A stretch of DNA of 64,000 bases from Salipaludibacillus neizhouensis (GCF_002886185.1 NZ_KZ614146.1:2030930-2094929), one strand, 5' to 3'; positions 53,214 through 63,601 are shown, numbered from the stretch's first letter. Notes: generated from the letters alone by a model not told the origin. Translations and numbers: made by a program.

Positions 53214-55862
53214 TTATTTGGTTAATTTTCGTTGCAGCTTGTCCAATAATTGAATGGCTTCAATTGGTGTTATATGAAGGAGATTCGCTGACGTTAACTC
53301 AGTAATCACCTTATCTTCCGTACGTGTTCTTTTATTTTTTGATTTTTGCAGCGGAAGACTCTCTTCCTCAAAGAGCGTTAATTGTTGCGGACCATTCTCC
53401 TCTTTCTTCTCGAAAAATGGAACTTCCTTGTGGATTTCAGAATCAGGCTCAGGTGAATAATTCGTTACAGGTTTTCGAATTTGAGGTTCTCCTGCTTCAA
53501 ATTCTTTTAAGATCATTTTTGCACGTGCAATCAGCTTGGGTGGCAGTTCTGCCAGTTCTGCAACATAAATTCCATAGCTTCGATCCGCCGCGCCTTCGAT
53601 CACTTTATGAAGAAACACGACTGTCCCGTTCTCTTCTTTTGCTGAGACATGAACATTTTTCAATCGCGGTAACGCTGACTCAAGCGTTGTCAGCTCGTGA
53701 TAATGCGTAGAAAATAACGTTTTTGCTCCAATATCATCATGAATATATTCCATAATCGCTTGCGCTAAACTCATTCCATCGTACGTAGATGTGCCTCTTC
53801 CAATTTCATCCAACAGAATGAGGCTCTGTTTTGTAGCCTTCGATACGGCATGCTTTGTCTCCAACATTTCCACCATAAATGTACTCTGTCCCTGCGCCAG
53901 GTCATCTGCCGCTCCAATCCGCGTAAATATTTGATCAAACACTGGTATTTGGGCTTGATGAGCCGGAATATAACTCCCAATTTGTGTCATAATCGAGATG
54001 AGAGCCAGTTGTCGCATATACGTGCTCTTACCAGCCATATTTGGCCCCGTCACAAGTAAAAGCTCCCGATCTTCGCCTAAATAGATATCATTAGGCACGT
54101 AATCTCCTTCATCAATCATTTTTTCCACTACAGGGTGTCGGCTCTCACGAATATCAACTGTACCTTCTGAAATTAAGGTTGGCTTTACATACCGATTTTC
54201 TTCCGCTATTGCCGCAAAGCTTTGCAGGACATCAAAAGTGCTGACCACACTCGCAAGTTGTTGTAAGGAAGGAATATACGCCTTGACTTGTTCGCGAATT
54301 TTCATAAAAAGCTCGTATTCTAGCTTTTCGCTTTTTTCTTCCGCTTCTAAAATCAATACTTCTTTTTCTTTTAATTCTTCCGTAATATATCTTTCTGCAT
54401 TCGTCAGAGTTTGTCTTCTTTCATAACGTCCCTCGGGAATTTGCGGTAGATTTGGTTTCGTAACTTCAATATAATATCCAAAAACTTTATTGAAACCTAT
54501 CTTTAACGAACGGATACCAGTGACTTCTTTTTCTTGTTTCTCCAACGCGGCGATCCATGTTTTACCGTTTCTCATAGCATCGCGGTATTCATCCAATTGT
54601 TCAGAATATCCATCTTTAATGAGACCGCCATCCGTAATTCCGACAGGACAATCCTCGTTAATGCTGCCTTCTAATAGGTGCCGTAAATCCTGACAATCAA
54701 CGATCCCGTGCATTAAGGAGTTTCCGTAATCACTGTTTAGTGATCGTACCGTCTGGAAAATGGTTGGAACCTTTTCCAATGATTTTTTTAACTGAATCAA
54801 GTCACGACCATTCACATTACCGAAAGCTACTCTTCCCGAAAGTCGTTCTAAATCATAGACTCCTTGCAGGTGTTCTTTTAACGCCTCTCGTTCAAAAAAG
54901 CGTTCAATAAGTTTCCCGACTAATTCATGTCGTTTCGCGATCGTACCCTGATTGAGAAGGGGTCTTTCAATCCATTGCTTAAGCATTCTTCCTCCCATAG
55001 CAGTTTCTGTGCGATCCAAAACCCATAGAAGAGATCCTTGTTTCTTCTTTTCTCTCAATGTTTCTACTAACTCTAAATTTCTCTTGGAATGAACATCCAT
55101 TGTCATATATTCTCGCGGTAAATAAAATCTAGCAGCCTGTAAGTGATCTAATGAACGTTTTGTTGTTCTCTTTAAATACCAGATAAGCTGATAGCTCGTT
55201 TCTTTTGTTTTCCCATCTGAAAGAGCTTGAACAAGCCCAGTGCCTTCATCTAGTGGCTCCGTATGATCCTCATTCGACAGTGTCACGTGAAGTCTAGCTT
55301 CTAATTCGTTTCGCCTTCCCTGCTCAAATGAAGAAGGAATAATCACTTCCCGCGGACGAAAACCTGCCATTTCATCAATTAACTCACTAAAACTACCAGT
55401 CATCGTGGTAACAAGGAATTCTCCAGTAGTCATATCAGCAGCAGCAAGCCCGTATTCATCGCCTTCAAAAGGAGTGACAGATAGAAGATAATTATTATCT
55501 TTTTCCCCAATAGCTCTGCCTTCCATCACTGTTCCAGGAGTGATAATTTGCACCACTTCCCGCCTGACAACCCCCTTAGCCTCTGCTGGATCCTCTGTTT
55601 GTTCACAAATAGCTACTTTATAGCCCTTCTCTATTAATTGTGCTATGTAATTTGCTGCTGCATGGTGGGGAACACCACACATGGGAATTCCAGCTTCCCC
55701 TTTTCCACGAGCAGTTAATGTAATTTCTAATTCCTTCGCTGCCTTTTTTGCATCCTCATAGAACATCTCATAAAAGTCACCTAAGCGGAAAAACAAAAAA
55801 GCATCTTCATGTTCCGCTTTTATGCGTAAATATTGTTCCATCATTGGGGTAATTGTAGCCAT
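53214..55862 (-). CDS. mutS: DNA mismatch repair protein MutS
   Basis: A MutS1 of about 882 residues. The mismatch-binding Phe-x-Glu is in FLFFRLGDFYEMFYEDA; the ATPase has LLVTGPNMAGKSTYMRQLAL, SLILLDEIGRGTSTYDGMSL and TLFSTHYHELTTLE. The last 90 residues are a polar linker and a beta-clamp or tetramer-type tail (QQLTLFEEE). The family usually starts MAxxTPMM, so ATG 55862 is chosen over ATG 55871; AAAGG is the nearest ribosome site to either. It is the first gene of the mutS-mutL-methyltransferase-miaA-hfq series. Confidence 0.95.
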   Translation of the reverse strand: MATITPMMEQYLRIKAEHEDAFLFFRLGDFYEMFYEDAKKAAKELEITLTARGKGEAGIPMCGVPHHAAANYIAQLIEKGYKVAICEQTEDPAEAKGVVRREVVQIITPGTVMEGRAIGEKDNNYLLSVTPFEGDEYGLAAADMTTGEFLVTTMTGSFSELIDEMAGFRPREVIIPSSFEQGRRNELEARLHVTLSNEDHTEPLDEGTGLVQALSDGKTKETSYQLIWYLKRTTKRSLDHLQAARFYLPREYMTMDVHSKRNLELVETLREKKKQGSLLWVLDRTETAMGGRMLKQWIERPLLNQGTIAKRHELVGKLIERFFEREALKEHLQGVYDLERLSGRVAFGNVNGRDLIQLKKSLEKVPTIFQTVRSLNSDYGNSLMHGIVDCQDLRHLLEGSINEDCPVGITDGGLIKDGYSEQLDEYRDAMRNGKTWIAALEKQEKEVTGIRSLKIGFNKVFGYYIEVTKPNLPQIPEGRYERRQTLTNAERYITEELKEKEVLILEAEEKSEKLEYELFMKIREQVKAYIPSLQQLASVVSTFDVLQSFAAIAEENRYVKPTLISEGTVDIRESRHPVVEKMIDEGDYVPNDIYLGEDRELLLVTGPNMAGKSTYMRQLALISIMTQIGSYIPAHQAQIPVFDQIFTRIGAADDLAQGQSTFMVEMLETKHAVSKATKQSLILLDEIGRGTSTYDGMSLAQAIMEYIHDDIGAKTLFSTHYHELTTLESALPRLKNVHVSAKEENGTVVFLHKVIEGAADRSYGIYVAELAELPPKLIARAKMILKEFEAGEPQIRKPVTNYSPEPDSEIHKEVPFFEKKEENGPQQLTLFEEESLPLQKSKNKRTRTEDKVITELTSANLLHITPIEAIQLLDKLQRKLTK

Positions 55863-56009
55863 CGTTATCATCCAACCTTTAGCTTAACTTCTCTAGTAAA
55901 TACGGACTTATTATAACATAATCAGCGTTAGTCTTAGTAAGAAAAACGATCTAGCTGATTTAGTTAAGAAAAACGCAAAGCGTCTTTTGTTAAATACAGC
56001 GTCAGCTTC

Positions 56010-56060
56010 CGCCGCCATCTTTTAAGTATCAAGGGTGGGTTTCCCTTGATACTTGCGGCG
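56010..56060. repeat. Strong palindrome between mutS and cotE
   Basis: A perfect 12-bp stem AAGTATCAAGGG / CCCTTGATACTT with a 7-base loop, extended by CGCCGC and GCGGCG at the flanks. No T-run follows on either strand, so it is not a simple terminator. It lies in a 368-base gap also containing AAAAACGCAAAGCGTCTTTT (about 55952). Confidence 0.6.
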
Positions 56061-56179
56061 TGAAGATAGCTATCAAAGCTTACAGAAGTTTTCGTAAGTT
56101 TCGAAGCTTAGATAAGAAGTTTTCTGAAGCGCAAGACCCCGGGATCCCTGGATGAATAACCCGCGTAAATCTTAAAACA

Positions 56180-56222
56180 AAACACATCCTTACGAAGTTT
56201 TAATTCCTTCGTAAGGATGTGC
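56180..56222 (-). terminator. cotE terminator
   Basis: CACATCCTTACGAAG and its complement (56183-56221), with TTTTGTTTT on the minus strand after the stem, 18 bases past the cotE stop. Confidence 0.8.
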
Positions 56223-56239
56223 CTGATTCTCCCAAGATC

Positions 56240-56809
56240 CTATTCTTCAAGATCACCCATTAAAAAATTAGGATCGAGGTCTTCAAAATCTCCATCTTTT
56301 ATTTGATCGCTATCTAGGTCATCGTCAAAATCTGATGTTGCGGTAGGATCCACTAAGACTGTTATTTTTGTTTCCCCAATTACCTCAACCATGAATTCTT
56401 TTTCTACTTGGATCTCCACGTCTTTTTCATTAGATGCAATAAGGGCTTCTAGCGTATTTGGTTGCTGCACCATTCGTGCGACAACTTCTATATCTCCTGA
56501 CAAGATATCACTGTCTTGCATGACTAATGGTACGACATCTGTATATTTCACAGTTTCGGTCGCCACTTTTGTCTTCGTATTACCGGAGTAAGAATACCAA
56601 ATATTGATATCATATGAACCCCGCATTTCTACTGCATCACCCTTTTTTTTCGCAGCATATTTGTGATTGATAATCCAACAACCAAGAATACTGGTAGGCT
56701 GATCTTCTGGTGCTACAATATGCTTGGTTTCCGAAAACTTTCTTCCTTTTCCACAAACAGCTTTCGTAATTATTTCCCTGTAGTGTTGATCGTTATCTGA
56801 AGCTGACAT
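56240..56809 (-). CDS. cotE: Outer spore coat morphogenetic protein CotE
   Basis: A 189-residue CotE that organises the outer coat. It shows YREIITKAVCGKGRKFSE, QPTSILGCWIINHKYAAKK, YDINIWYSYSGNTKTKVA, and an acidic C-terminus (DFDDDLDSDQIKDGDFEDLD) known to recruit coat proteins. AAGGAGGG precedes ATG 56809. A CATAGGATG element upstream fits late mother-cell transcription. The gene keeps its conserved place between ricA and mutS. Confidence 0.94.
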   Translation of the reverse strand: MSASDNDQHYREIITKAVCGKGRKFSETKHIVAPEDQPTSILGCWIINHKYAAKKKGDAVEMRGSYDINIWYSYSGNTKTKVATETVKYTDVVPLVMQDSDILSGDIEVVARMVQQPNTLEALIASNEKDVEIQVEKEFMVEVIGETKITVLVDPTATSDFDDDLDSDQIKDGDFEDLDPNFLMGDLEE

Positions 56810-56868
56810 CGAATTCCCTCCTTGCACGTAAATAAACTACGTGACATTCTCTAAAAACCTCTCGCTTG

Positions 56869-56877
56869 CATCCTATG
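56869..56877 (-). promoter_or_regulatory. Possible SigK-type promoter of cotE
   Basis: On the minus strand this reads CATAGGATG, near CATANNNTA, with AC 15-17 bases upstream (in the GTGTGT stretch at 56893-56897). B. subtilis cotE has SigE and SigK promoters, so this fits by analogy. Confidence 0.4.
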
Positions 56878-57049
56878 CAAGACAAATACCTAGTGTGTTA
56901 TTTTTAATAAATAAATAAGTGATCGCCTGTTCAATGATGTATATGTCCCTTTTCTTGAAAAAATGATAAGAAAAACTGCATTGCAAATTTTTGTGTCCTT
57001 TTTTCTATTTTGTTGCTTTTGTTATTACGGAAGGTTGTTTGGAAGAATT

Positions 57050-57083
57050 AAAAAAAGTCATTTCCAAATTGGAAATGACTTTT
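57050..57083 (-). terminator. ricA terminator
   Basis: AAAAGTCATTTCCA / TGGAAATGACTTTT with a 3-base loop and a T-run on the minus strand, 22 bases after the ricA stop. Confidence 0.8.
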
Positions 57084-57104
57084 CTCTACTCTAGAATATT
57101 TTTA

Positions 57105-57530
57105 TTAGCAACCGCCTGATTTTAAAGGGTTTTTATTTGTTGTCCCTTGAAGAAGATCTCCACCAGTAGATTCAATAATTTTTGTTGTCACTGTATTCGA
57201 AATGGTATTACTCACTAATTGCATTAATTCATTAACTTCTGTTTGTGATTGTTTAAACTCTTCAACCAATGGGATACCCTCTAATTCATCTTGAAGGGCA
57301 TCAATTTTAGCATCCGTTGCCTTCAAAGCTTCTGTTTTTTGATAATGTTTTAAATTAACAGCTTCTTTTTGTAAAGCCTTGATTTTCCCAATAATTTCCT
57401 GAACGCGTAAATGATCATTAATCTGTGATTCCGCGCGTTTGAAAAAATCTACTTCTTCCGTTTCAGCCATCATTGCCGCCAATTCTCTAGCTTTTTTTAC
57501 GATATCTTGTTTTGTATATGTTCCACTCAT
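57105..57530 (-). CDS. ricA: RicA (YmcA) / YlbF family regulator
   Basis: A 141-residue helical protein of the RicA/YlbF family: DIVKKARELAAMMAETEEVD, VQEIIGKIKALQKEAVNLKH and LEGIPLVEEFKQSQTEVNEL. The C-terminal end is NPLKSGGC with the conserved Cys. RicA works with RicF and RicT in RNA processing, sporulation and competence. The start overlaps the miaB stop region (TAATATG), with GGGGTG upstream, so it is translated with miaB. Confidence 0.88.
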   Translation of the reverse strand: MSGTYTKQDIVKKARELAAMMAETEEVDFFKRAESQINDHLRVQEIIGKIKALQKEAVNLKHYQKTEALKATDAKIDALQDELEGIPLVEEFKQSQTEVNELMQLVSNTISNTVTTKIIESTGGDLLQGTTNKNPLKSGGC

Positions 57531-57531
57531 A

Positions 57532-59076
57532 TTAATTCACCCCAACCGTTTCTACAACTTCGCCATCTAATGACCATGTTTTTGCATTTGTTACTTTCAC
57601 TTGAATAAGTGTACCAATGGACGCATCGGTCCCTCGAAAGTTCACTAATTTATTCGTACGGGTTCTACCCATAAGTACGTCCTCATTTTTCTTACTGACA
57701 CCTTCTACTAATACTTCAACCACTTTTCCTTGGTAAGCAAGGTTATTGGCTGCAGACATTTCATTAACTAAGGCATTTAAACGCTGTAATCTTTCCTTCT
57801 TCACTTCCATTGGCACGTTGTCTTCCATCTTAGCTGCTGGCGTGCCATCTCTCGGAGAATAAATATACGTATACGCACTGTCATAGTTCATTTCCCTCAT
57901 TAATGAGAGTGTATCCTCGAATTGTTCTTCGGTCTCATTTGGAAACCCTACGATGATATCTGTTGTAAACGATGCATGCGGAATTGCCGTCTTGATCTTG
58001 TTAGCCAGTTCCACATAATGCTCACGGGTATACTTTCTAGCCATTAATTTCAAAACAGCATTACTACCGCTTTGTACCGGTAAATGAATATGCTCAACCA
58101 TATTCCCGCCTTTAGCTAAAACTTCGATTAAGTGATCATCGAAATCTCTTGGGTGACTCGTTGTAAATCGAACGCGAGGAATATCTATTTTCCGGATTTC
58201 TTCCATTAAATCTCCGAGACCGTATTCCATGTCCACAAGATCTTTTCCGTAGGCATTTACATTTTGACCAAGCAATGTGATATCTTTATAACCGCTTCTT
58301 GCAAGGTGACGGACCTCTTCGATAACGTCTTCAGGCCGTCTACTCCTCTCCTTGCCTCTTGTATAAGGTACAATACAATACGTACAGAACTTATCACAGC
58401 CATACATGATATTTACCCAGCCTTGAATCTTACCTTTTCTTGCGCGAGGCATATTTTCAATAATATCGCCCTCTTTGGACCAAACCTCAACCACCATCTC
58501 TTTACTGAAGATAGCATTTTTCAAGAGATCAGGCAATCGGTGAATGTTGTGAGTACCGAAAATTAAATCCACGTGCGGGTGCTTTTGAAGAATACGGTTT
58601 ACGACCGATTCTTCTTGTGACATACAGCCACAAACCCCGACAATTAGACCTGGGTTTTCCAATTTCATCGGTTTTAAATTTCCAATTTCACCAAACACTT
58701 TATTTTCTGCGTTTTCCCGAATAGCACACGTATTCAAAAGAATAATATCAGCATTTTCTGCAACTGCTGTTGATTCAAAACCCATTTGCAACAGAATCCC
58801 CGCTATATTCTCTGAATCGTGTTCATTCATCTGGCAACCATATGTTCGAATTAAGAATTTTTTCCCTTTACCAATCCCTTGCATATCTTCCGGGATATCA
58901 AAGTTATATAAGATAGATACATCTTCTTTTCCACGCTTTTTTGCCTGCTTTAAATCAGGCGGAGTGTAGCTCGTTTGAAAGTATTGAGAGTAATCTTTAT
59001 TCTGGTCGGATTTTACGTCCGCAGAAGAAGTCCCCTCCATCGCTTTCACTTGTTGTTTTTTCTGATCTTCATTCAT
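57532..59076 (-). CDS. miaB: tRNA-2-methylthio-N6-dimethylallyladenosine synthase MiaB
   Basis: A 514-residue radical-SAM methylthiotransferase. The N-terminal UPF0004 domain has [39 protein letters not shown] and [11 protein letters not shown] (three cluster cysteines). The radical-SAM loop is [20 protein letters not shown] (CxxxCxxC). A TRAM domain ends the protein ([20 protein letters not shown]). About 65 charged residues precede the first domain, as in other bacilli. AAAGGAG is 13 bases from the start. Confidence 0.95.
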   Translation of the reverse strand: MNEDQKKQQVKAMEGTSSADVKSDQNKDYSQYFQTSYTPPDLKQAKKRGKEDVSILYNFDIPEDMQGIGKGKKFLIRTYGCQMNEHDSENIAGILLQMGFESTAVAENADIILLNTCAIRENAENKVFGEIGNLKPMKLENPGLIVGVCGCMSQEESVVNRILQKHPHVDLIFGTHNIHRLPDLLKNAIFSKEMVVEVWSKEGDIIENMPRARKGKIQGWVNIMYGCDKFCTYCIVPYTRGKERSRRPEDVIEEVRHLARSGYKDITLLGQNVNAYGKDLVDMEYGLGDLMEEIRKIDIPRVRFTTSHPRDFDDHLIEVLAKGGNMVEHIHLPVQSGSNAVLKLMARKYTREHYVELANKIKTAIPHASFTTDIIVGFPNETEEQFEDTLSLMREMNYDSAYTYIYSPRDGTPAAKMEDNVPMEVKKERLQRLNALVNEMSAANNLAYQGKVVEVLVEGVSKKNEDVLMGRTRTNKLVNFRGTDASIGTLIQVKVTNAKTWSLDGEVVETVGVN

Positions 59077-59347
59077 TTGCCATTCAATCTCCTTTACTAA
59101 TTAACATACCGTATAAAGTATAAAGGGTTTTAAAGCGTTATACAACCATTTGTATAGAGATAGCAATTGCCTTCCGTTAGCAAGACCGATAACTGCTAGT
59201 GACCACATCAAGCATTCGAGATATATGCTAAGTAATCTCTAATCATTCTCATTAAAAGTTCATAAAAAACTCTCTTCCTCTTTAGTGAACTGTATAGTAG
59301 ACTCAATGGGTAACTGTCTACACTCTCTAAAGAAAGGTGCTGACACG

Positions 59348-60988
59348 ATGAAAGATTTCTTAAATACAGCAAATAAAAAGCACCTTGTAAAACCACATTC
59401 AAAAATGACCCTTAAGATAAAACTGATTTTCCTTATCACACTGCTAATAACTGGTATGTTTTTAATCCTAGGTTTACTTATCAATTATTTGTTTACGAAT
59501 ACATTAGAAGAAAGTATGGGCGAACAAGCCTTAAATGTTGCCGAAAGTGTTGCACACATACCAGAATTAATTCAAGCGTTTGAGGATGAGGATCCAGCAT
59601 CTACAATCCAACCTATCGCTTCTGATATTCGTGAAGCAACTGGTGCGGAATTTATCGTCGTTGGTAATAAAGAGGAAATACGATATTCTCATCCAAATCA
59701 TTCCCAAATCGGCAAAAAAATGGTCGGTGAAGATAACCACCGAGCACTAGCACTCGGTGAATCCTATGTATCAACTGCTCTCGGCTCGTTAGGACAATCT
59801 TTGCGAGGGAAAGTTCCTGTCCTGTCTAATAATGGAGAGATTATTGGTGTTGTTTCCGTCGGATTTTTAGCTAAGGATGTTGAAAATGTTATTCAGGCTC
59901 ATAGTAAAGAGATATGGCTTGTTTTGATCATCATAGGATTAATAGGTATTATCGGTGCAACTTTCGTTTCTAACTATATTAAAAGGATACTATTCGGTTT
60001 AGAACCAGAGGAAATTTCCCACCTGTTATTACAAAAAGAAACCATTTTACAATCGACACATGAAGGTATTATCGCTGTTAATCAAAAGGGTACGATTACA
60101 TTAATCAATGCATCGGCACAAAAATTACTATTTGATGCAGAGTCAATTCATTATATAGGAACCCAAATAAGTGATGTTTTACCGGAATCTCAACTTCCAG
60201 AAGTGTTAAAAGATGGACAAAGCCAATTTAACCGTGAAATGCAAGTTAGGAGCGTTAGTATCTTAGTTAACAGGGTGCCTATTTACTATGAAAATATGTT
60301 AATTGGTGCTGTTGCCACATTCCGTGATAAAACAGAAATGGAAACGTTGACGATGGAGCTCACTAGAGTTAAACAATATGCTGAAGCGTTGCGAGCGCAA
60401 ACACACGAGTTTTCGAATAAACTTTCTATCATTTTTGGCTTGCTACAATTAAAACATACCAAAGAAGCGATAGAATTTATTAAGAAGGAAAGTAATCTCC
60501 AACAGGAGTGGATCAGGATTGTTATTGAAAAAATATCCGATCCACTATTAAGTGCCCTCATCTTAGGTAAATTAAATCAAGCAAGTGAAAGACAAATTTC
60601 ATTATCCATCCACCCTGATAGTCAACTTACGGCCCATATGTCTGATCGAAAGCGAGAAGCACTGCTTACGGCACTAGGTAATGTAATTGATAACGCCATG
60701 GATGCCGTCCAACTCAAAATAAGAACAGAACGGAAAATATCTATCTTTTTTACTGATCTGGGAGATGATGTCTTAATTGAAGTGGACGATTCGGGGTCAG
60801 GGGTGTCATTAGATGATATGGAAGAAATATTTCGCCAAGGCTTCTCAACGAAAAAAGGATACCATCGAGGTGTTGGACTAGCCCTTTCAAAGCAAATAAT
60901 ATCTGAAGTTAACGGAGATATATTTCTTGAAGAAACAGACCTTGGTGGGGCCTGCTTTGTTATCACCATACCTAAATTAGAAGACTAA
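59348..60988 (+). CDS. CitA/DcuS-type sensor histidine kinase
   Basis: A 546-residue membrane sensor. A membrane helix at about 25-50 (IFLITLLITGMFLILGLL) is followed by an extracytoplasmic sCache/CitA-like domain (EFIVVGNKEEIRYSHPN, MVGEDNHRALALGESYVST), a second helix (IWLVLIIIGLIGIIGATFV), a PAS domain (IIAVNQKGTITLINASAQ), the H-box RAQTHEFSNKLSIIFGLLQL and HATPase (GNVIDNAMDAVQ, VGLALSKQI). ATG 59348 has AAAGGTG upstream. With the downstream regulator and CitMHS transporter it resembles CitST-CitM citrate sensing. Orientation is opposite to the housekeeping genes. Confidence 0.87.
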   Translation: MKDFLNTANKKHLVKPHSKMTLKIKLIFLITLLITGMFLILGLLINYLFTNTLEESMGEQALNVAESVAHIPELIQAFEDEDPASTIQPIASDIREATGAEFIVVGNKEEIRYSHPNHSQIGKKMVGEDNHRALALGESYVSTALGSLGQSLRGKVPVLSNNGEIIGVVSVGFLAKDVENVIQAHSKEIWLVLIIIGLIGIIGATFVSNYIKRILFGLEPEEISHLLLQKETILQSTHEGIIAVNQKGTITLINASAQKLLFDAESIHYIGTQISDVLPESQLPEVLKDGQSQFNREMQVRSVSILVNRVPIYYENMLIGAVATFRDKTEMETLTMELTRVKQYAEALRAQTHEFSNKLSIIFGLLQLKHTKEAIEFIKKESNLQQEWIRIVIEKISDPLLSALILGKLNQASERQISLSIHPDSQLTAHMSDRKREALLTALGNVIDNAMDAVQLKIRTERKISIFFTDLGDDVLIEVDDSGSGVSLDDMEEIFRQGFSTKKGYHRGVGLALSKQIISEVNGDIFLEETDLGGACFVITIPKLED

Positions 60989-61006
60989 AGAAAAGAGGCA
61001 TGAATA

Positions 61007-61726
61007 ATGACTGAAGACTTTCGTGTTTTAATTGTTGAAGATGATTTTCGGATTGCTGATATTACAAGTGAATTCATTTCAAAACTAGATGATTTTTCAA
61101 TTGTTGGTTTGACAAAGTCTGGTGAAGAGACGCTCGAGTTTTTGAAAAAAAACACCCCTTTACCTCACATCATTTTGTTAGACGTTTATATTCCGGATGT
61201 TAAAGGGTTAGATTTATTTTGGAGTATTCGAAAAACTTATCATCAAATCGACATTATCATGGTAACAGCAACAAAAGAAGTAACGATGATTGAGGACACC
61301 CTTCGAGGAGGAATTTTTGATTACATTGTTAAACCGGTAGATTTTTCTAGATTAAAAGCAACGTTGGATAGATTTAAAGAACGCCGAACATTTTTGGATT
61401 CTAAAAGTACGATGGACCAGAAAGAGATTGATATGTTAACCGGTGTCCAGGAGTCAATGAGGTATGAAAATGCCTCTCACGCTAAAATACTCCCTAAAGG
61501 GATCGATGGAATGACTCTTGATAAAATCAGGGAAATATTACAGCCTCTTAACCGTGAAGGTGTGACAGCGGTAGAGGTTAGTAAAAAGCTAGGTGCCAGC
61601 CGTTCTACGGTGAGGCGTTATTTGGAATATATGACCTCCATTAATGAATTAAAGGTTAAACAAAGCTATGGGGAAGTTGGTCGACCAGAAAGACGTTACA
61701 TCTGTGAACAAAATGAACAAAACTAA
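61007..61726 (+). CDS. CitT/DctR-type response regulator
   Basis: A 239-residue regulator. The receiver domain has VLIVEDDFRIADITSEFIS, the phospho-acceptor Asp in HIILLDVYIPDVKGLDLF and DIIMVTATKEV with the conserved Thr and Lys (YIVKPVDF). The C-terminal HTH domain has EGVTAVEVSKKLGASRSTVR and GRPERRY. The gene starts 18 bases after the kinase and is followed by a transporter gene it probably controls. Confidence 0.88.
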   Translation: MTEDFRVLIVEDDFRIADITSEFISKLDDFSIVGLTKSGEETLEFLKKNTPLPHIILLDVYIPDVKGLDLFWSIRKTYHQIDIIMVTATKEVTMIEDTLRGGIFDYIVKPVDFSRLKATLDRFKERRTFLDSKSTMDQKEIDMLTGVQESMRYENASHAKILPKGIDGMTLDKIREILQPLNREGVTAVEVSKKLGASRSTVRRYLEYMTSINELKVKQSYGEVGRPERRYICEQNEQN

Positions 61727-61903
61727 CAAAATAGTTTTTAATCGATTTATATAACTAATCTGCCCCCTCTTTTCTTTGTATGGTATCTTTTTCTTACAAG
61801 CAACAAGATGAGAAGAGGGAAGTATAATAATTATGCAATTAATTTGTATGCGCTTCCATTATATTCCCTCTTCAACTTACTTTTTTATGATGGAGGGAAA
61901 AGC

Positions 61904-63247
61904 ATGTTAAGTATTATAGCCTTTACTACTATTTTCGCAATCGTATTTTTACTTATTAAAGGAAAGATCAGTCCGATTATCGGTCTTGTTATTATCCCTA
62001 TTTTAGGTGCACTCTTAGCGGGATTTGGTATCTCGGAAATCGGTGAATTTTTTAATGAGGGAATTGATAGCGTTATCAACGTTGTCATCATGTTCATTTT
62101 TGCTATCCTTTATTTCGGTGTCATGCAAGACGCTGGACTTTTTGATCCAATTATTAATAAAATGATCAAATTCTCCAGGGGAAACGTTATTGCCGTTGCA
62201 GTAGGTACGGTGATCATTGGTGCCATTGCTCATCTTGATGGATCCGGGGCTTCCACGTTCCTTATCACTATTCCAGCTTTATTGCCTCTTTATAAGCGTT
62301 TGAAAATGAGCCCGTACCTTCTTCTTTTATTAGTTGGTACAAGTGCCAGTATTATTAATATGGTACCCTGGGGCGGTCCTCTTGGTCGTACAGCAGCAGT
62401 TTTGGGAGTTGATCCTTCAGAACTTTGGAGACCTCTCATTCCTTTACAAATCATTGCTTTGTTATTACTAGTTGGTATGGCTATTATTCTAGGAATGCGT
62501 GAGCAGCGCAGAATAAGCAAGTTAGGTCCTCAAACTAGTCTTGATTCAGAGGCTGCTGCAGCTCTTGAATTGGATGAATCTGATATGAGTGATGATTCAT
62601 TAGAAAAACAAAACACAAATAACTTACTTCGTCCTAAATTGCTATGGATTAATTTGCTTTTAACAGTCGGTTTGATCGCGATGCTTGTATGGGGAATCAT
62701 TCCAGCCGGCTTTGTCTTTATGATTGGCTTAAGCATTGCTTTACCGTTAAATTATCCAAAGGTAGATAAGCAGATGGAACGAATCAAAGCACATGCTCCA
62801 AATGCACTGTTAATGGCATCCATTATTTTGGCTGCAGGTTCATTTTTAGGTATTTTGACTGGAACAGGCATGTTGGATTCGTTAGCAACAGATTTAGTCC
62901 TGATTTTACCAGCTTTACTTGTCCCTTACTTGCATATCATAATCGGCGTATTCGGTGTCCCTTTTGAATTAATATTAAACACTGACGCTTACTATTTTGC
63001 TTTACTTCCAGTCGTAGAACAAATTGTTACTAGCTATGGGGTGGAAGGTGTATCTGCTGCCTATGCGATGATGATTGGAAATATTATTGGAACGTTTATA
63101 AGTCCCTTTTCCCCTGCTCTCTGGCTCGCACTTGGATTAGCCGGTCTTGAAATGGGTAAACATATTCGTTACTCTTTTTTCTGGATGTGGGGTTTCAGTA
63201 TTGTATTATTTGGCGTAGCGATCATGATGGGGATTATTTCTTTATAG
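61904..63247 (+). CDS. CitMHS-family citrate/divalent-metal transporter
   Basis: A 447-residue membrane protein with about twelve hydrophobic spans in two halves separated by a charged loop (SLDSEAAAALELDESDMSDD). Family landmarks are IAHLDGSGASTFLITIPALL and NMVPWGGPLGRTAAVLG in the first half, and EMGKHIRYSFFWMWG near the end. It would import citrate (with Mg or other divalent ion) by proton symport. ATG 61904 has GGAGGG upstream; the longer open frame from 61808 has no such site. Probable target of the upstream two-component system. Confidence 0.86.
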   Translation: MLSIIAFTTIFAIVFLLIKGKISPIIGLVIIPILGALLAGFGISEIGEFFNEGIDSVINVVIMFIFAILYFGVMQDAGLFDPIINKMIKFSRGNVIAVAVGTVIIGAIAHLDGSGASTFLITIPALLPLYKRLKMSPYLLLLLVGTSASIINMVPWGGPLGRTAAVLGVDPSELWRPLIPLQIIALLLLVGMAIILGMREQRRISKLGPQTSLDSEAAAALELDESDMSDDSLEKQNTNNLLRPKLLWINLLLTVGLIAMLVWGIIPAGFVFMIGLSIALPLNYPKVDKQMERIKAHAPNALLMASIILAAGSFLGILTGTGMLDSLATDLVLILPALLVPYLHIIIGVFGVPFELILNTDAYYFALLPVVEQIVTSYGVEGVSAAYAMMIGNIIGTFISPFSPALWLALGLAGLEMGKHIRYSFFWMWGFSIVLFGVAIMMGIISL

Positions 63248-63601
63248 TAGCCTAAGAAAAACGCGTAGCGTCTTTTGTATCTATTTTGTTTTGTTATCAT
63301 TGAAGGTTGTTTGGAAGAATTTCAGCTCCCTTTCCGTGGATGATCCGCTAGCCACCTCGAGCAAACAACAATTTTTTAGAAAGGCAGTTGCGGAAAACAA
63401 TAATATCTAAAAACAAGAATTTTGTGCTTCTTACCTGTTAAAATAGGAAAACATATAAATTCTGATATTATCAAAAAGGGCACTAAAAAAGTAAAAACTC
63501 TACTTTTTCAGTGCCCTTCCGTCTGTGTTCGAGGAGGCTGATTTCTTCTATCTTTAGGGGAGCATATAAGTAATGCAAAAGTTATTTTTACCCACTAGCA
63601 A
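63248..63601. other. Intergenic region with dispersed repeats
   Basis: No gene. It holds AAAAACGCGTAGCGTCTTTT (63257-63276), a hairpin-forming motif also at 55952, a segment near 63293-63334 resembling 57018-57056 (GGTTGTTTGGAAGAATT), and the palindrome at 63478. Confidence 0.45.
63478..63516. repeat. Palindrome related to IS1182 ends
   Basis: GGGCACTAAAAAAGTA and TACTTTTTCAGTGCCC pair around a short loop (arms 63478-63493 and 63501-63516). The arm matches the terminal repeat of the IS1182-type element (ACTTTTTCAGTGCCC against 12321-12335) and the palindrome after hfq. Together they look like a MITE-like or solo-end family. Confidence 0.55.
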
